Shown here piece after piece: positions 32,595 to 44,676 of a DNA stretch of 64,000 bases. A program made the position numbers and the translations under genes. Position 1 is the stretch's first letter, and the number at the start of each line of letters is the position of its first letter. The notes below the pieces were generated by a model that saw only the letters and a list, made by a program, of their open reading frames with translations, did not search any database and was not told the DNA's origin. Origin of the DNA: Megaustenia siamemsis (taxonomy: Eukaryota > Mollusca > Gastropoda > Stylommatophora > Ariophantidae); the NCBI GenBank assembly GCA_032433765.1, contig JAVIAB010000008.1, positions 38,854,179-38,918,178 on the forward strand, read 5' to 3'.

Positions 32595-35500
32595 CTGGTT
32601 ATTAGCGTTAGTACTTAGGTTGCATGGATCAGTACTGCCAAAGCTTCTCCAAGATGAGGTCAACTCCATGGGTTGGTGTGGACACAGGGGTGACTGTTGC
32701 TGCTGGAAGTGACTTTGCTGCATCTGGTGCCGGAGAAAGCTGTTGTGAGAAGGCTGTGATTGACAGTTTGTGAGAGAGGAATGCTGAGGAAAGTTCTGAG
32801 AAAGCACTGGCTGCTGGCGATGAGTGCTTGAACTGGAATGAAGGCTGGGTAGTGGAATGCCAGTGGAATTATTTGTGCCAGCACTTAAGCCAGGCCGTGA
32901 ATATCCTAATGACAGGTCCATTTCTAACTGTTTCTGCTGCTTGTAAATCAGATCAGACGGGCTGTGAAAAGATTGATAAATATCTGATCGTCCTCTTTGC
33001 TTATCAACGTCATCCACTAAAGATCTGCTCACTGCACTTAGATCGCTGTACATGTCCTTACTGCTTGTTGAATGTGTGGACGTGGCAACAGAAGGACCAC
33101 TCCATGAAACTGGTTGATTCCCAGCGAGAAAATCTACCCCAGCTGGAGGCTGTTCATCAGACCAGACAACAGCACCAATGTGCCCAGGGAACCTTGACAC
33201 CAACTCATCTGCTCCCTTGTGGTAGTTGTTACCAAGGCTAGATTGAGTTAATAGTGTCATATGAGGGTCAACCATGCTGTTTGACTTGTATCTTTGCCTT
33301 TGCTGTGCGACAGAAGGCATGCTGGATCGAATATGATCCTTGAAGAACCCAGGATCTTTCAATGGAACTGGTCGTGCTGGTTCTTTTGTTTGCATTCTGT
33401 GTTTGTTGGTAATAAAACCTCCAGGACGAGATCTGTCATTAAATCCGTTAGACAACGAGTTCGTTTTGTCTGACCGGAAGTCATGAAAGAAAGGAGGCGA
33501 AACATCAGCACCAATGAGATGTTTCTGTGAAGAACTGGGAAATGTCTGAGCTTGGTCAAGCCGAGAATACTGTGAACTCTCCTCAGAGGTGCCTTCAGTG
33601 GCTTGGCGAAGTTGACTTGGGTGAGAAGGGAAATGCGATGAATTCATCTCTGAATTTGATGGCAAGCTATCGCTGGTTAAATCAACCACTTGGTTATTTA
33701 ACAAGCTATGGGATTTGAAGGCACTCTTCTTCTCTTCATCTTCACCAACAAAACTAGATTTGCCATTTGCTGTCCGCAAAGTCAACGCTGGTTGGACTTG
33801 CTGTTGCAGCTGTAGTTTAAGCTGCTGTTGTTGACGCTGTGGCAATACATGTTTTTCAAGACTTGGCGGTGTTCCAGAATGCAGACCTTGTCCAGGAAAG
33901 TACATTCTGTTTGAAATAGGACTTTGTGACTGAAAAACTTGTTGAACTTTGTTTGCTTGATCGGATGGCCTTGATCCTGATTCAATAATTGACTTTGCTG
34001 TAGATCGGTTTAACTCCGAGTCATCTACAGATTTTCGCTGAGACCTATTTTGCATTGATTCTCTTGCTGCAATATTATCAGATGTTATTTTATTATGAGA
34101 TTCAATTCCTTCACTTAATGAAGAAGGTCTTTCCGAGCTCCTTGAGTCTCCGAATGCGACCCCATCTCTAGCTGTACGGGAATTAGCGAGCCTGTAACTT
34201 GATTGTGACTCCGATGAGACACTTGAGCGTGAGGTCATGACAGCAACATCAGGACGATTTACAGGCAGTCTGGACTGACCATGAATGGAGCCTGGCAGCT
34301 CAGATAAACCAACTACTAGATTTCCAACAGTCTGGAATGGTCGTTGATTGTGCGCTCTCTGAGGAGCCTCAACTTTTGGTGTTTCTTTGCTGACATAGGG
34401 CGGCTCATGAACTGCCACATTTCGCTTTTGGTAAGGACCATGTGTATACACCAATTTCTGAGTAGAGTGGTAAGCTTTGTCCAGTGGTAAAGGCATTGCA
34501 GGAGTTTGATGTGCTGGTGCTGGAGTTAACCGGGTCTCTGTTGACAACTGAGATTTCCTGCCAGTATTTGATGAAATATCAGAACTTTGTCCGGAGTCTG
34601 GTTTAGTCATATCATGATCTTGGATATCTTTTACAGAGTGAGAATCTTCTAAAATACCTCCAGCATGGACTACCCCAGAATCCAGCTGAGAATGTAATTT
34701 AATGGGATTGCTTTCTGAATTTACATTGCAGTCAGCATCCATAATTTCTGTCTTACATTTTAAACTGTCTGCGGCTGATTGTGTTAATTTTACTTCCACA
34801 ACTGAACCATTTTCATTGTATTCTTTATTTTCAGTTTTTATTTGAGTTGATACTGAAGTTGGACGTTTTGTGATCACAAAATCAAGAGATGTTCTCTCGA
34901 AAGGTGAATGAATGGGATCACCACACAGTTCTTTTTGAATGAATGAGTTTGATGGCATCTTTGTTGAAGAATTTGGTCCAGAAGAAGTAGAATGTCCATG
35001 ATCAACTGTTGAAATCGTCGTTGTGAAGGATTTTGATGGTGGAGACGACAGCGTTGAGAAAGACTGTGTGGTAGATGCCACTGTACTTGAAAATGTTTTC
35101 AGGGTTAATCCACTAGCTTTTGAATCTGTAATTTTATCAAAATCTCGTGATTTTGAACTTATATGCCCTACTCTGTCGAGATCTCTCTTGGCTTTCTTCA
35201 TTTCCATTATTCTCAACATCTCAGCTTTCCTCTTTCTCATTATCGCAACTTGCATCTGCTCCTGTGCTTTTCGCTCAGCTAATTTTTCTAGAGCCTTAAA
35301 CTCAATGAGATGTTTCTGAAACTCCTGATCAAGCTCAGCATCTGTCATTGATTTTGCTGCCTGATAGGAAGTTGTTAAAGATATTGGGAGATCCAGAATT
35401 TCTGATGAGAGGCTGGCATTTGCGTCGGTGCTACTGGTTTCTGAAAGTTTATCAACGCAAACGTCATCATCAGATCCCATTAAGATGTTACTAATATCAC

Positions 35501-35797
35501 TATCTCTATTGGTCTCAATCTCAGAAGATAAAACCAAACTCCGAGATGCACTTTCATCAATTTCGGAGCTCTCTGGTGTTTCAATATTATGAAGGTGACA
35601 CTGGTGCGATGAGCTATCAACTCGGTTCTCTGTGCTTGAAGGTTTGCTCAAGTTTGAAGTTTTAATACAAAGATCAAGAGTGTCTGTGTGGATCGGGTAG
35701 CATCGCTCGACCTTGAACTCTGATGCCAGCATTGGCATCGATGTAATGTGGTGCGTTTTACTAATCGCAGTTTCTGGAATGCCAGATTGCAGGGGAT
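32595..35797 (-). CDS. MYND gene, exon 5: 3.2 kb disordered exon
   Basis: 3,203 nt, open throughout (1,067 codons). The acceptor is TTCCAAACAG|ATCC (phase 1 in) and the donor is ACCAG|GTAAGA (phase 0 out). It encodes PLQSGIPETAISKTHHI..., DLCIKTS near the start, and a Ser-rich acidic region. Next is a charged helix at about residues 150-210 (ELDQEFQKHLIEFKALEKLA and RKRKAEMLRIMEMKKAKR), likely a coiled coil with a nuclear-localisation-like basic end. Long Ser/Thr-rich disorder follows, then a Gln tract (QRQQQQLKLQLQQQ), VVDLTSDS (SIM-like) near residue 700, MDLSLGYSRPG near 955, and a Gln/His/Ser-rich C-end. There is no catalytic domain. It is clearly coding by length and composition; the family is not recognised. 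Confidence 0.93.
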
Positions 35798-36089
35798 CTG
35801 TTTGGAAGAAAAAGGAAAACCAGTTTTTTTTTCTCTGGACAGTTCAAATAATAAAATTATATGCTACACAAAATTAAAATTTAAAGAAAATTCAATTCTG
35901 TGCTATAAGTTTCAAAGCAACTGCATTCTACATACAAAGAGAAACTTTTATAGAATTAGAAACTTTTATACAGTGCTACGTGGAAGATATTTGTACGGAT
36001 AAGTTTTCAGAATAAAATCACTAACAAGATAAAATAAAACTGCAAATAATAAACTAAAAAAAAGTCAAAACATCAGCAGGGAGAGAAAT
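35798..36089. other. Intron sequence
   Basis: AT-rich sequence 5' (in gene sense) of the big exon, including its polypyrimidine tract at 35,798-35,830. No repeat family is recognised. Confidence 0.5.
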
Positions 36090-36285
36090 GGGAAGTAAGA
36101 AAATGTTGGGGCTGAAAGCGGTCAGTAAATCAAAGCTGACTGTCTGCAACAATATCAATGAACTAGAAGTTATACAAGTCCTACTCCACCTCTCTGTGAT
36201 ATTCTGGAAACAGACTAACCAGTCTGGTCAAGCAAGTAGGTTTTGAAGAGAGAAGGCAAACCGATACCTCAAAACGTCATAACTG
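36090..36285 (+). repeat. Family J fragment
   Basis: Partial match to family J around 'ctaaccagtctggtcaa' and 'gaagagagaaggcaaaccg'. It is less conserved than the other copies and runs into the 51-bp array. Confidence 0.5.
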
Positions 36286-36289
36286 AATA

Positions 36290-37225
36290 TACCGGCCCAA
36301 ACGATGCATATAAAATATTCAAACTCTTAACTGGATCACAGGATATGGACAACAAAACATATGAAATATACAAAACCCTTACTGGATTGGATCATAGACC
36401 ATGGACAAAGATAAATATAATATATTAAAAACCCTTACTGGATCATAGACCATGGACAAAGATAAATATAATATATTCAAAACCCTTACTAGATCATAGA
36501 CCATGGACAAAGATAAAATAACATATTCAAAACCCTTACTGGATCATAGACCATGGACAAAGATAAAAATAACATATTCAAAACCCTTACTGGATCATAG
36601 ACCATGGACAAAGATAAAATAACATATTCAAAACCCTTACTAGATCATAGACCATGGACAAAGATACATATAACATATTCAAAACCCTTACTAGATCATA
36701 GACCATGGACAAAGATACATATAACATATTCAAAACCCTTACTGGATCATAGACCATGGACAAAGATAAAAATAACATATTCAAAACCCTTACTAGATCA
36801 TAGACCATGGACAAAGATACATATAACATATTCAAAACCCTTACTGGATCATAGACCATGGACAAAGATACATATAACATATTCAAAACCCTTACTAGAT
36901 CATAGACCATGGACAAAGATACATATAACATATTCAAAACCCTTACTAGATCATAGACCATGGACAAAGATACATATAACATATTCAAAACCCTTACTAG
37001 ATCATAGACCATGGACAAAGATAAATATAACATATTCAAAACCCTTACTAGATCATAGACCATGGACAAAGATACATATAACATATTCAAAACCCTTACT
37101 AGATCATAGATCATGGACAAAGATACATATAACATATTCAAAATCCTTACTAGATCATAGACCATGGACAAAGATACATATAACATATTCAAAATCCTTA
37201 CTAGATCATAGACCATGGACAAAGT
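36290..37225. repeat. 51-bp minisatellite
   Basis: About 17 units with 'gatcatagaccatggacaaa' and 'catattcaaaaccctta'. Left-edge units are strongly diverged (ggatcacaggatatggac). A unit of 51 bp (17 codons) leaves frames open on both strands. Confidence 0.96.
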
Positions 37226-37244
37226 CACTCCATCAAATCCTGCT

Positions 37245-37660
37245 CTTGAACATTTCCTCTCCTTTTCTTCAACCTAGACCAAACTTGATGGTTTCCATGC
37301 CTTTTCTTCTCCATGTATTCCTGGGTCCTTTGTGGCTTTATCCTTCTCTGTGGGTTCCATGACAGTGTATATCTTGCTAAACTGGCAAAAGGTTTTCTTA
37401 GTGTACATCCAATCTATCTCGATTTTCTATTCATAATCTGCTGCTCAATTAACCCTTGTTTTGTTCCTGCCCAGATTTCTTCATTTCTGATCTTGTCTTA
37501 TCATCTGATGTTCAGAATTGACCTCAAACACTTGTTTACTAATGTTTATCATATGTGTTTAGTTGTGTCATTCAACAACCCGTCTCTGAGCCAAATAAAA
37601 AATGTGATTTTTAATATTTGTATTACTCTTATATTGTGTTTGTTTTTATATTTCTGTTAC
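37245..37660 (-). mobile_element. LINE-H C-terminal fragment, second copy
   Basis: Near-identical to 18,040-18,440 (differences such as gtgtatatc / gtgtctatc and tcctgcccag / tcctacccag), including the same truncation before a TA tract. Confidence 0.85.
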
Positions 37661-37661
37661 T

Positions 37662-37662
<1 letters not shown>

Positions 37663-37737
<75 letters not shown>

Positions 37738-37747
37738 TATGTATATA
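37663..37747. repeat. (TA)n microsatellite
   Basis: About 80 bp of TA with two 'gta' interruptions, between LINE-H and LINE-B. It is the longer counterpart of the tract at 18,447. Confidence 0.95.
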
Positions 37748-38320
37748 GGGGCACAATAATAACATCAGATGGAAGATACACCACAGAAATAAAAAGCAGA
37801 ATAGCTCGGGCTAAAATAGCATTTCTGAAAATGAAAAAAAATATCTTATACAACAAATCTATGTCAATAACAATTATAAAGAGAGTTCATAGGTGTTATA
37901 TAGAACCATTTCTGACCTATGGAAGCGAATCATGGACAGTAGACAAACAAATGAAAAGACGATTAGAGGCCACAGAGATGGATTTCTCAGAAGAATGTTG
38001 AAAGTTCCCTGGGCAGCTAAAAAGACCAATGAGGAAGTTCTCAAAGAGGCCAACACAAAAAGGGAGCTCTTATAAAAGATCAGAAAGAAGCAATCAACAT
38101 TTTTCGGGCACATCATGAGAAGAGGAAAGTTGGAATACTTGGTTACAACTGGCAAAATAAAAGGAAAGAGAGATCGCGGACGACAAAGAGAGAAAATACT
38201 GGATAGCTTGGTGTCATGGCATGGAAAACAGTCAACAACAGAACTGATACGATGCACTGTAGATAGAAGATTGTGGAGGGACATGATCGCCTACGCCAAC
38301 CGGTAAGGCACATGATGACG
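37748..38320 (+). mobile_element. LINE-B 3' half
   Basis: The best LINE-B copy: GTIITSDGRYTTEIKSRIAR, KMKKNILYNKSMSI, CYIEPFLTYGSESWTVDKQM, then after a frameshift RRMLKVPWAAKKTNEEVLKE, GHIMRRGKLEYLVTTGKIKG and STTELIRCTVDRRLWRDMIA, with the tail 'ggcacatgatgacgatgaa'. The RT core is missing. Confidence 0.92.
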
Positions 38321-38327
38321 ATGAATA

Positions 38328-38713
38328 GTAGCATTAGATTGCATTAATAGTAGCATTAGTGTAGCATTAGATTGCCTTAATAGTAGCATTAGTGTAGCAT
38401 TAGATTGCATTAATAGTAGCATTAGTGTAGCATTAGATTGCCTTAATAGTAGCATTAGTGCAGCATTAGATTGCCCTAATAGTATCATTGGTGTAGCATT
38501 AGATTGCCTTAATGGTAGCATTAGATTGCCCTAATAGTAGCATTAGTGTAGCATTAGTTTGCCTTAATAGTAGCATTAGTGTAGGATTAGATTGCCTTAA
38601 TAGTAGCATTAGTGTAGCATTAGATTACATTAATAGTAGCATTAGTGTAGCATTAGATTGCTTTAATAGTAGCATTAGTGTAGCATTAGATTACATTAAT
38701 AGTAGCATTAGTG
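38328..38713. repeat. 33-bp minisatellite
   Basis: About 12 units with 'aatagtagcattagtgtagc' and attagattgcctt, including short 22-bp forms at the left. It adjoins the LINE-B tail, whose final bases (gatgaatagtagcatt) blend into the first unit. Confidence 0.95.
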
Positions 38714-38715
38714 TA

Positions 38716-38928
38716 GCCGTCAGTGGCTTAGAGCTTGTGAGCTCTGTATCACAACCCTGAGGTCCAGGGAACGAGTCCCGGTAAGTGTGGTTTTTACAGA
38801 AATCGCAACTCGTGGGATTACTGTCCTCAGGACCGCATTTCCCGTTAGAAGGCAATGGCAAACGACTGACGTAAAATGCCTAGACAATTACACAGCCAAC
38901 AAAATACTGGGGTAATAGTTAGGTGACC
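38716..38928 (+). mobile_element. SINE-4 (tRNA-derived)
   Basis: Head with box A-like 'tcagtggcttagagcttg' and box B-like 'gggaacgagtcccggt', then a body with 'aaggcaatggcaaacgac' and 'aaatgcctagacaat'. Different head and body from SINE-1. Only one copy is in the window. Confidence 0.65.
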
Positions 38929-38930
38929 AG

Positions 38931-39160
38931 GGTGCCGCGATAGCTCAGTGGTTAGTGAACTGGACTACAAAGGACAAGAGGTAGGGATTGATCCCGGTTC
39001 ATCCAGCCTTAAATTGGTACCGGATTTTTTTCTGGGAAAGTAAAACGGCACAGGCATAATACCAACCACATTACCCCAAAAATCATGTGCCGAAGATCTA
39101 TAAAAATTATGGTCACTAACACCATGTTCTCTATACGCCACTTGGCGTGACGGGGCACTT
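38931..39160 (+). mobile_element. SINE-1 copy
   Basis: Directly follows SINE-4. Box A 'gatagctcagtggttagtg', a shortened body (the segment between box B and 'ggttcatcc' is deleted) and an intact 3' end 'atacgccacttggcgtgacg'. Confidence 0.9.
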
Positions 39161-39167
39161 AGAGAGA

Positions 39168-39790
39168 GTATGGTGACCAGACGTCCCGATTTTTCCGGGA
39201 CAGTCCGAATTTTTACTTTTTTTCAACCTTTGTCCCGGATTTGTTACTGTCCCGAATTTGTCCCGATTTTGGTCGATTTTTTAGCTTTTGTCCCGGATTT
39301 GTTAAAATACATTAGGGACACAAACGTTTATCAATTTTGCCAATATGGTAAACGTCTCTTGAAATAAAAATATACATTATTCCGTTGTTTTGTAGAAAAT
39401 GTTTAAAAAGTTGAACTGGCTGTTCATTTGGCGAAATCATCATCATCATCATCGGGTGCCATCTCCGCGACGAAGGTTGGCTACCATGGAGCGCCATCTT
39501 CTGTGTCTCTTGCTTTGATAGTACAGATTGTCATAATATTTGGCGAAACTGTAACAGTAAAATGCGCTCCAAGTTTTCAATCTTATATACTGAAACTCAA
39601 TAACGTTTAATTCTATAACTTCAGATAACGTTTTGTAAGCCTATATATATTGTTATGTGTTTTAATTAGTTTTAAAATATATGTATTATTCACTTGAAAC
39701 AGGCGGAAGATATTTCATTTTACTGATGAAAAATTTAAGTTAAATTAATCCGTCCCGAATTAGGGTTTCACAAATATGGTCACCCTAGTG
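39168..39790. mobile_element. Inverted-repeat DNA element (non-autonomous)
   Basis: Left end 'tatggtgaccagacgtcccg', right end, reverse-complemented, 'tagggtgaccatatttg', with gtcccg/cgggac motifs inside both ends. There is no transposase frame. A (cat)n-headed LINE-C scrap is inserted in it at 39,437-39,537. A clean target duplication for the outer element was not seen. A hAT-type origin is possible but not shown. Confidence 0.7.
39437..39537 (-). mobile_element. LINE-C 3' tip with 11-bp target duplication
   Basis: About 100 bp of the LINE-C end, from 'catcatcatcatcgggtgcc' to 'gtacagattgtcat'. It is flanked by identical atttggcgaaa copies at 39,426-39,436 and 39,538-39,548. Confidence 0.9.
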
Positions 39791-39879
39791 ATAGCAACGT
39801 TCTATAAAGGATATACTTATACTACTTACTAGTAGCATTAGTAATAACGGTAATAGTAGTAATTGTAGCAGTAATAGTA

Positions 39880-40235
39880 GTCATCATTATCATGTGCCAT
39901 ACCGGTTGCCGTAGTTGATCATGTCCCTCCGCAATCTTCTATCTACAGTGCATCATATCAGTTCTGTTGTTGTCTGTTTTCCATGCCATGACACCAAGCT
40001 ATCCAGTATTTTCGCTCTTTGTCGCCTGCGATCTCTCTTTCCTTTTATTTTGCCAGTTGTAACCAAGTATTCCAAACTCTCCTCTTCTCACGATGTGTCC
40101 GAAAAATGTTGATTGCCTCTTTCTGATGTTTTTTTAAGAACTCCCTTTTTGTGTTGGCCTCATTTAGAACTTCTTCATTGGTCTTTTTAGCTGTCCAGGG
40201 AACTTTCAACATTCTTCTGAGAAATCCTATCCAAA
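39880..40235 (-). mobile_element. LINE-B 3' end
   Basis: Starts at (cat)n 'tatcatgtgccataccgg' and runs to 'attcttctgagaaatcctat'. It is the same region as the 8,284 copy but shorter. Frames are broken. Confidence 0.88.
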
Positions 40236-40890
40236 TAGTAGTAGTAATAAGTAATAATAATTGTAGTATCAGGGATAAAAAAATAAGCTGGAATTATCTG
40301 AAACGCCTCCTGAAAACCGTTTAGGATATCGTACCTGTTTTTTAATTTCCCTTTAATAAATTTCATGTAAATATATTACTACAGTTGTAGTATTAAAGTA
40401 AATATATATATATATATATTTAAGTAACAGTTGATGCAGTAGTAGCAGATATAGAAGAATTATTTATAATAATTGGTTGTAGCAAGAATGTTAGTAGTAG
40501 TCATGATAGCAATACAAGTAATGTTAATTGTTACAGTATCTCTCTCTCTTTCTCTGCGTTCAGGACTCAATCAGAGTAAGGATTCCAGACTCTCATATGA
40601 AGTCAGCTGTCAGGCTAAGTGTGTTGATCGCTCCCACAGACAGAACATCACAATTAGAGTCTGTCAGATCCACTCTGACTGAACACCCGTTAATACGTTG
40701 CACTGTGTTCTGCGCCAGTGGCCCAGTGCATACGATTTCAGCCAGCATTTTATTCGGGTTTGCTTTCCCTAGCCTTTGATTGTCCCCAATCTTCCTGCAA
40801 GGCAGCAGATTGTCTTTTCTGTAGGGGGATTCTGCCCTTAGATGGTAGGCCCTACCAGGTTTACGAGCACCATCTGCACGAGTCACTAGA
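40236..40890. other. No gene seen; mixed sequence
   Basis: Includes an AT microsatellite near 40,405 and a (CT)n run at 40,543, then about 320 bp of higher-complexity sequence (40,560-40,880) that may be an unclassified repeat. No exon with matching splice phases was found. Confidence 0.4.
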
Positions 40891-40892
40891 GG

Positions 40893-41600
40893 TGACTAAC
40901 ACAGACATGCACACACAAAGATGTGAGATGTGACTAACACAGACATGCACACACAAAGATGTGAGATGTGACTAACACAGACACGGACACACAAAGATGT
41001 GAGATGTGACTAACACAGACATACACACACAAAGATGTGAGATGTGACTAACACAGACATGCACATACAAAGATATGAGATGTGACTAATACAGACATGC
41101 ACACAGCGATACGAGGCATGACTAACACTGACACACATCAAGATATATGACACATGACTAACATAAACATGCACATAAAGATATGAGATATAACTGACAT
41201 TGACATGCACACACAAAAATATGACACATGCCTAACATAGACATGCACACAAAGATAAGAGATATGACTAACATAGATATGCACACACAAAGATATGAGA
41301 TGGGACTAACATAGCCATGCACACACAAGGATATGAGATGTGACAAACACAGACATGCACACACAAAGATATGAGATATGACTAACATTGGTACACACTA
41401 AGATATGAGATATGACTAAACACAGACACACATAAAGATATGAGACATGATTAACACGGACACACCGAGATATGAGATATGACTAACATGGCACACACCA
41501 AGATATGAGCCATGGCTAGCACACACAAGCTAAGATATGAGCCATGGCTAGGACAGAAACACAGCAAGATATGAGCCATGGCCAGCACACACAAGCTAAG
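40893..41600. repeat. 38-bp minisatellite, diverged
   Basis: About 18 units with 'gactaacacagacatgcaca' and 'caaagatatgagat'. Identity falls from left to right, and units shorten by 2-6 bp after 41,380. Confidence 0.93.
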
Positions 41601-41639
41601 ATATGAGCCAGCTTGTTACAATATAACACGTTATTGTCA

Positions 41640-43690
41640 GAGTAAGTAGTAGTAGTCGTAGTAGTAGTCGTAGTAGTAGTCGTAGTAGTAGTCGTAGTAG
41701 TAGTCGTAGTAGTAGTCGTAGTAGTAGTCGTAGTAGTAGTCGTAGTGGTAGCAGCAACAAATGCAGCAGAAGTAGGAGCAGTAACAGTAGTAGTAGCAGT
41801 AGCAAATATAGCAGAAGTAGGAGCAGTAATAGTAGTAGTAGCAGTAGCAAATATAGCAGAAGTAGGAGCAGTAACAGTAGTAGTAGCAGTAGCAAATATA
41901 GCAGAAGTAGGAGCAGTAACAGTAGTAGTAGCAGTAGCAAATATAGCAGAAGTAGGAGCAGTAACAGTAGTAGTAGCAGTAGCAAATATAGCAGCAATAA
42001 CGGTAGTAGCAACAGCAGCAAATATAGCAGTAGTAGGAGCAGTAACAGTAGTTGTAGCAGCAGCAGTATGAAATGTAGCATCAGTAACAGTAGTAGTAGC
42101 AGCAGCAGTATGAAATGTAGCATCAGTAACAGTAGTAGTAGCAGCAGCAGTATGAAATGTAGTATCAGTAACAGTAGTAGTAGCAGCAGCAGTATGAAAT
42201 GTAGCATCAGTAACAGTAGTAGTAGCAGCAGCAGTATGAAATGTAGCATCAGTATCAGTAGTAGTAGCAGCAGCAGTATGAAATGTAGTATCAGTAACAG
42301 TAGTAGTAGCAGCAACAGTATGAAATGTAGCATCAGTAACAGTAGTAGTAGCAGCTTCAGTATGAAATGTAGCATCAGTAACAGTAGTAGTAGCAGCAGC
42401 AGTATGAAATGTAGCATCAGTAACAGTAGTAGTAGCAACAGCAGTATGAAATGTAGCATCAGTAACAGTAGTAGTAGCAGCTTCAGTATGAAATGTAGCA
42501 TCAGTAACAGTAGTAGTAGCAGCAGCAGTATGAAATGTAGCATCAGTAACAGTAGTAGTAGCAGCTTCAGTATGAAATGTAGCATCAGTAACAGTAGTAG
42601 TAGCAGCAGCAGTATGAAATGTAGCATCAGTAACAGTAGTAGTAGCAGCTTCAGTATGAAATGTAGCATCAGTAACAGTAGTAGTAGCAGCTTCAGTATG
42701 AAATGTAGCATCAGTAACAGTAGTAGTAGCAGCTTCAGTATGAAATGTAGCATCAGTAACAGTAGTAGTAGCAGCTTCAGTATGAAATGTAGCATCAGTA
42801 ACAGTAGTAGTAGCAGCTTCAGTATGAAATGTAGCATCAGTAACAGTAGTAGTAGTAGCAGCAGTAAATATATCAGTTGTAACAGTAGTAGTTAGAGCAG
42901 CAGTAAATATATCAGTAGTAGGAGCAGTAACAGTAGCAGTAGCAGCAGCAAATATATCAGCTATAACAGTAGTAGTAGTACCAGCATTAACTTTAGCAGC
43001 AGTAATAGTTGTCATAACAGCAGTAAATACAACAGCAATAACAGTAGTAGTAGCGGTAGCATTACATATAGCAGCAATAACAGTAGTAGTAGCGGTAGCA
43101 TTAAATATAGCAGCAATACCAGTAGTAGTAGCGGCAGCATTAAATATAGCAGCAATAACAGTAGTCGTAGCGGTAGAATTAAATATAGCAGCAATAACAG
43201 TAGTCGTAGCGGTAGAATTAAATATAGCAGCAATAACAGTAGTCGTAGCGGTAGAATTAAATATAGCAGCAATAACAGTAGTAGTAGCGGTAGCATTAAA
43301 TATAGCAGCAATAACAGTAGTCGTAGCGGCAGAATTAAATATAGCAGCAATAACAGTAGTAGTAGCGGTAGCATTAAATATAGCAGCAATAACAGTAGTC
43401 GTAGCGGTAGAATTAAATATAGCAGCAATAACAGTAGTAGTAGCGGTAGAATTAAATATAGCAGCAATAACAGTAGTAGTAGCGGTAGAATTAAATATAG
43501 CAGCAATAACAGTAGTAGTAGCGGTAGCATTAAATATAGCAGCAATAACAGTAGTCGTAGCGGCAGAATTAAATATAGCAGCAATAACAGTAGTAGTAGC
43601 GGTAGCATTAAATATAGCAGCAATAACAGTAGTAGTAGCGGCAGCAAACATAGCAGCAGTAAGAGTAGTGGAAGCAACAGCAATAATACT
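41640..43690. repeat. Trinucleotide-derived compound satellite
   Basis: About 2 kb in four zones: (gtagtagtc)n 41,645-41,750; a 45-bp unit with 'aaatatagcagaagtagg' to 42,060; a 42-bp unit with 'agtatgaaatgtagcatcag' to 42,860; and a 39-bp unit with 'attaaatatagcagcaataa' to 43,680. All zones share agtagtag, so they probably grew from one (AGT)n seed. Every unit is a multiple of three, leaving a 781-codon frame on the minus strand and others on both strands. None is treated as a gene. Confidence 0.96.
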
Positions 43691-43896
43691 TACAGCTGTA
43701 GTATCAGAAAGTGTAACAGTACAAAACAAACATGAAATAGTATGGAGAAGCCAGACTAAAAGATAGACAAGACAAATTACATCGTTTCGGCAAAAACCTT
43801 CATCAGGTATAACAAACAAACAAACTACACAACTATATAACAACAGCAGCATTAGTAACATCAGGAGATCAATATCTCACGACAGTGGTAACCCAC

Positions 43897-44082
43897 CTAA
43901 CTCCTCTACTATTTGATGCCCGTGTATTGCGGATTTTCCTCCGACCTTGACATCGATGGCAAGCTGTGTCACGGCCAAACTTCCGGTCTGCAAGGTTGTA
44001 GTGCCAAGCTTGTGCTGAATTTGAGGTAACACCATCTGCACTGGAGGATTTCCTTTAGTACGACCATGGGCTACAAGAGAAT
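43897..44082 (-). CDS. MYND gene, exon 4: symmetric cassette-like exon
   Basis: 186 nt (62 codons), phase 1 on both sides. The acceptor is TTTCGGGATAG|AT and the donor is TTAG|GTGGGT. It encodes SLVAHGRTKGNPPVQMVLPQ, IQHKLGTTTLQTGSLAVTQL and AIDVKVGGKSAIHGHQIVEE. Composition is less Ser-rich than the neighbouring exons, with alternating hydrophobic residues. Because it is symmetric and both junctions give an Asp codon, splicing it out would keep the frame. No domain is recognised. It is supported by phase agreement and splice sites rather than by homology. Confidence 0.7.
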
Positions 44083-44340
44083 CTATCCCGAAAGAAAAAT
44101 AGAAAATTTCTCCGTCATTATAAAACGTGGGGTAACTGGGAAAACTTGTCCATGTTATAGAAAGACAAAGTTTAGAACATTCAAATTTAGAAACATTTGG
44201 GGCAGCTTGAAAGAAGTGAAGAATTGAAAAAAAAAAATAATAATTTCCGACATGAATACATAACAAATAAAAGATCAAATGGTCTGGCCTCGTGATAAGA
44301 CAGAAATATAAAAACACAATTAAAAAATACTTACTATAAA
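44083..44340. other. Intron sequence
   Basis: AT-rich, with a pyrimidine-rich stretch next to the exon 4 acceptor when read on the minus strand. Nothing else seen. Confidence 0.5.
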
Positions 44341-44676
44341 GGTTGCGAGAAAACCAAATCCTAAAGATCTGCAACAATTATTCAATGAAATTAATATGAT
44401 AAGCAAAAGATATGGATTAGATGTGAACATTTTATTTTAAAAAAGGCTAAAACTATGATCATAAACAACGATAATACTCAAAACCTGTAGGTCAAAGTTG
44501 AAGGAATAGACCTGGAGACAGTTCAGAGCTACCACTACTTTGGACATACTATAACCAGTGATGGGAAATGTAAAGCTGAAATAAACAAAAGAATATTAAT
44601 GGCAAAAAATAATTTTAATGCAATTAAAAATATACCAACATAAAAACAAATAACGCCAGGGCTAAAACTAAGAATA

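Noticed and set aside
41516..43861. 781-codon minus-strand open frame, Thr/Ala-rich, mucin-like
   Set aside because: It consists of tandem units whose lengths are multiples of three, and long frames also exist in other frames and on the other strand. It ends in unrelated 38-bp repeat sequence. This is a repeat artefact without evidence of expression.
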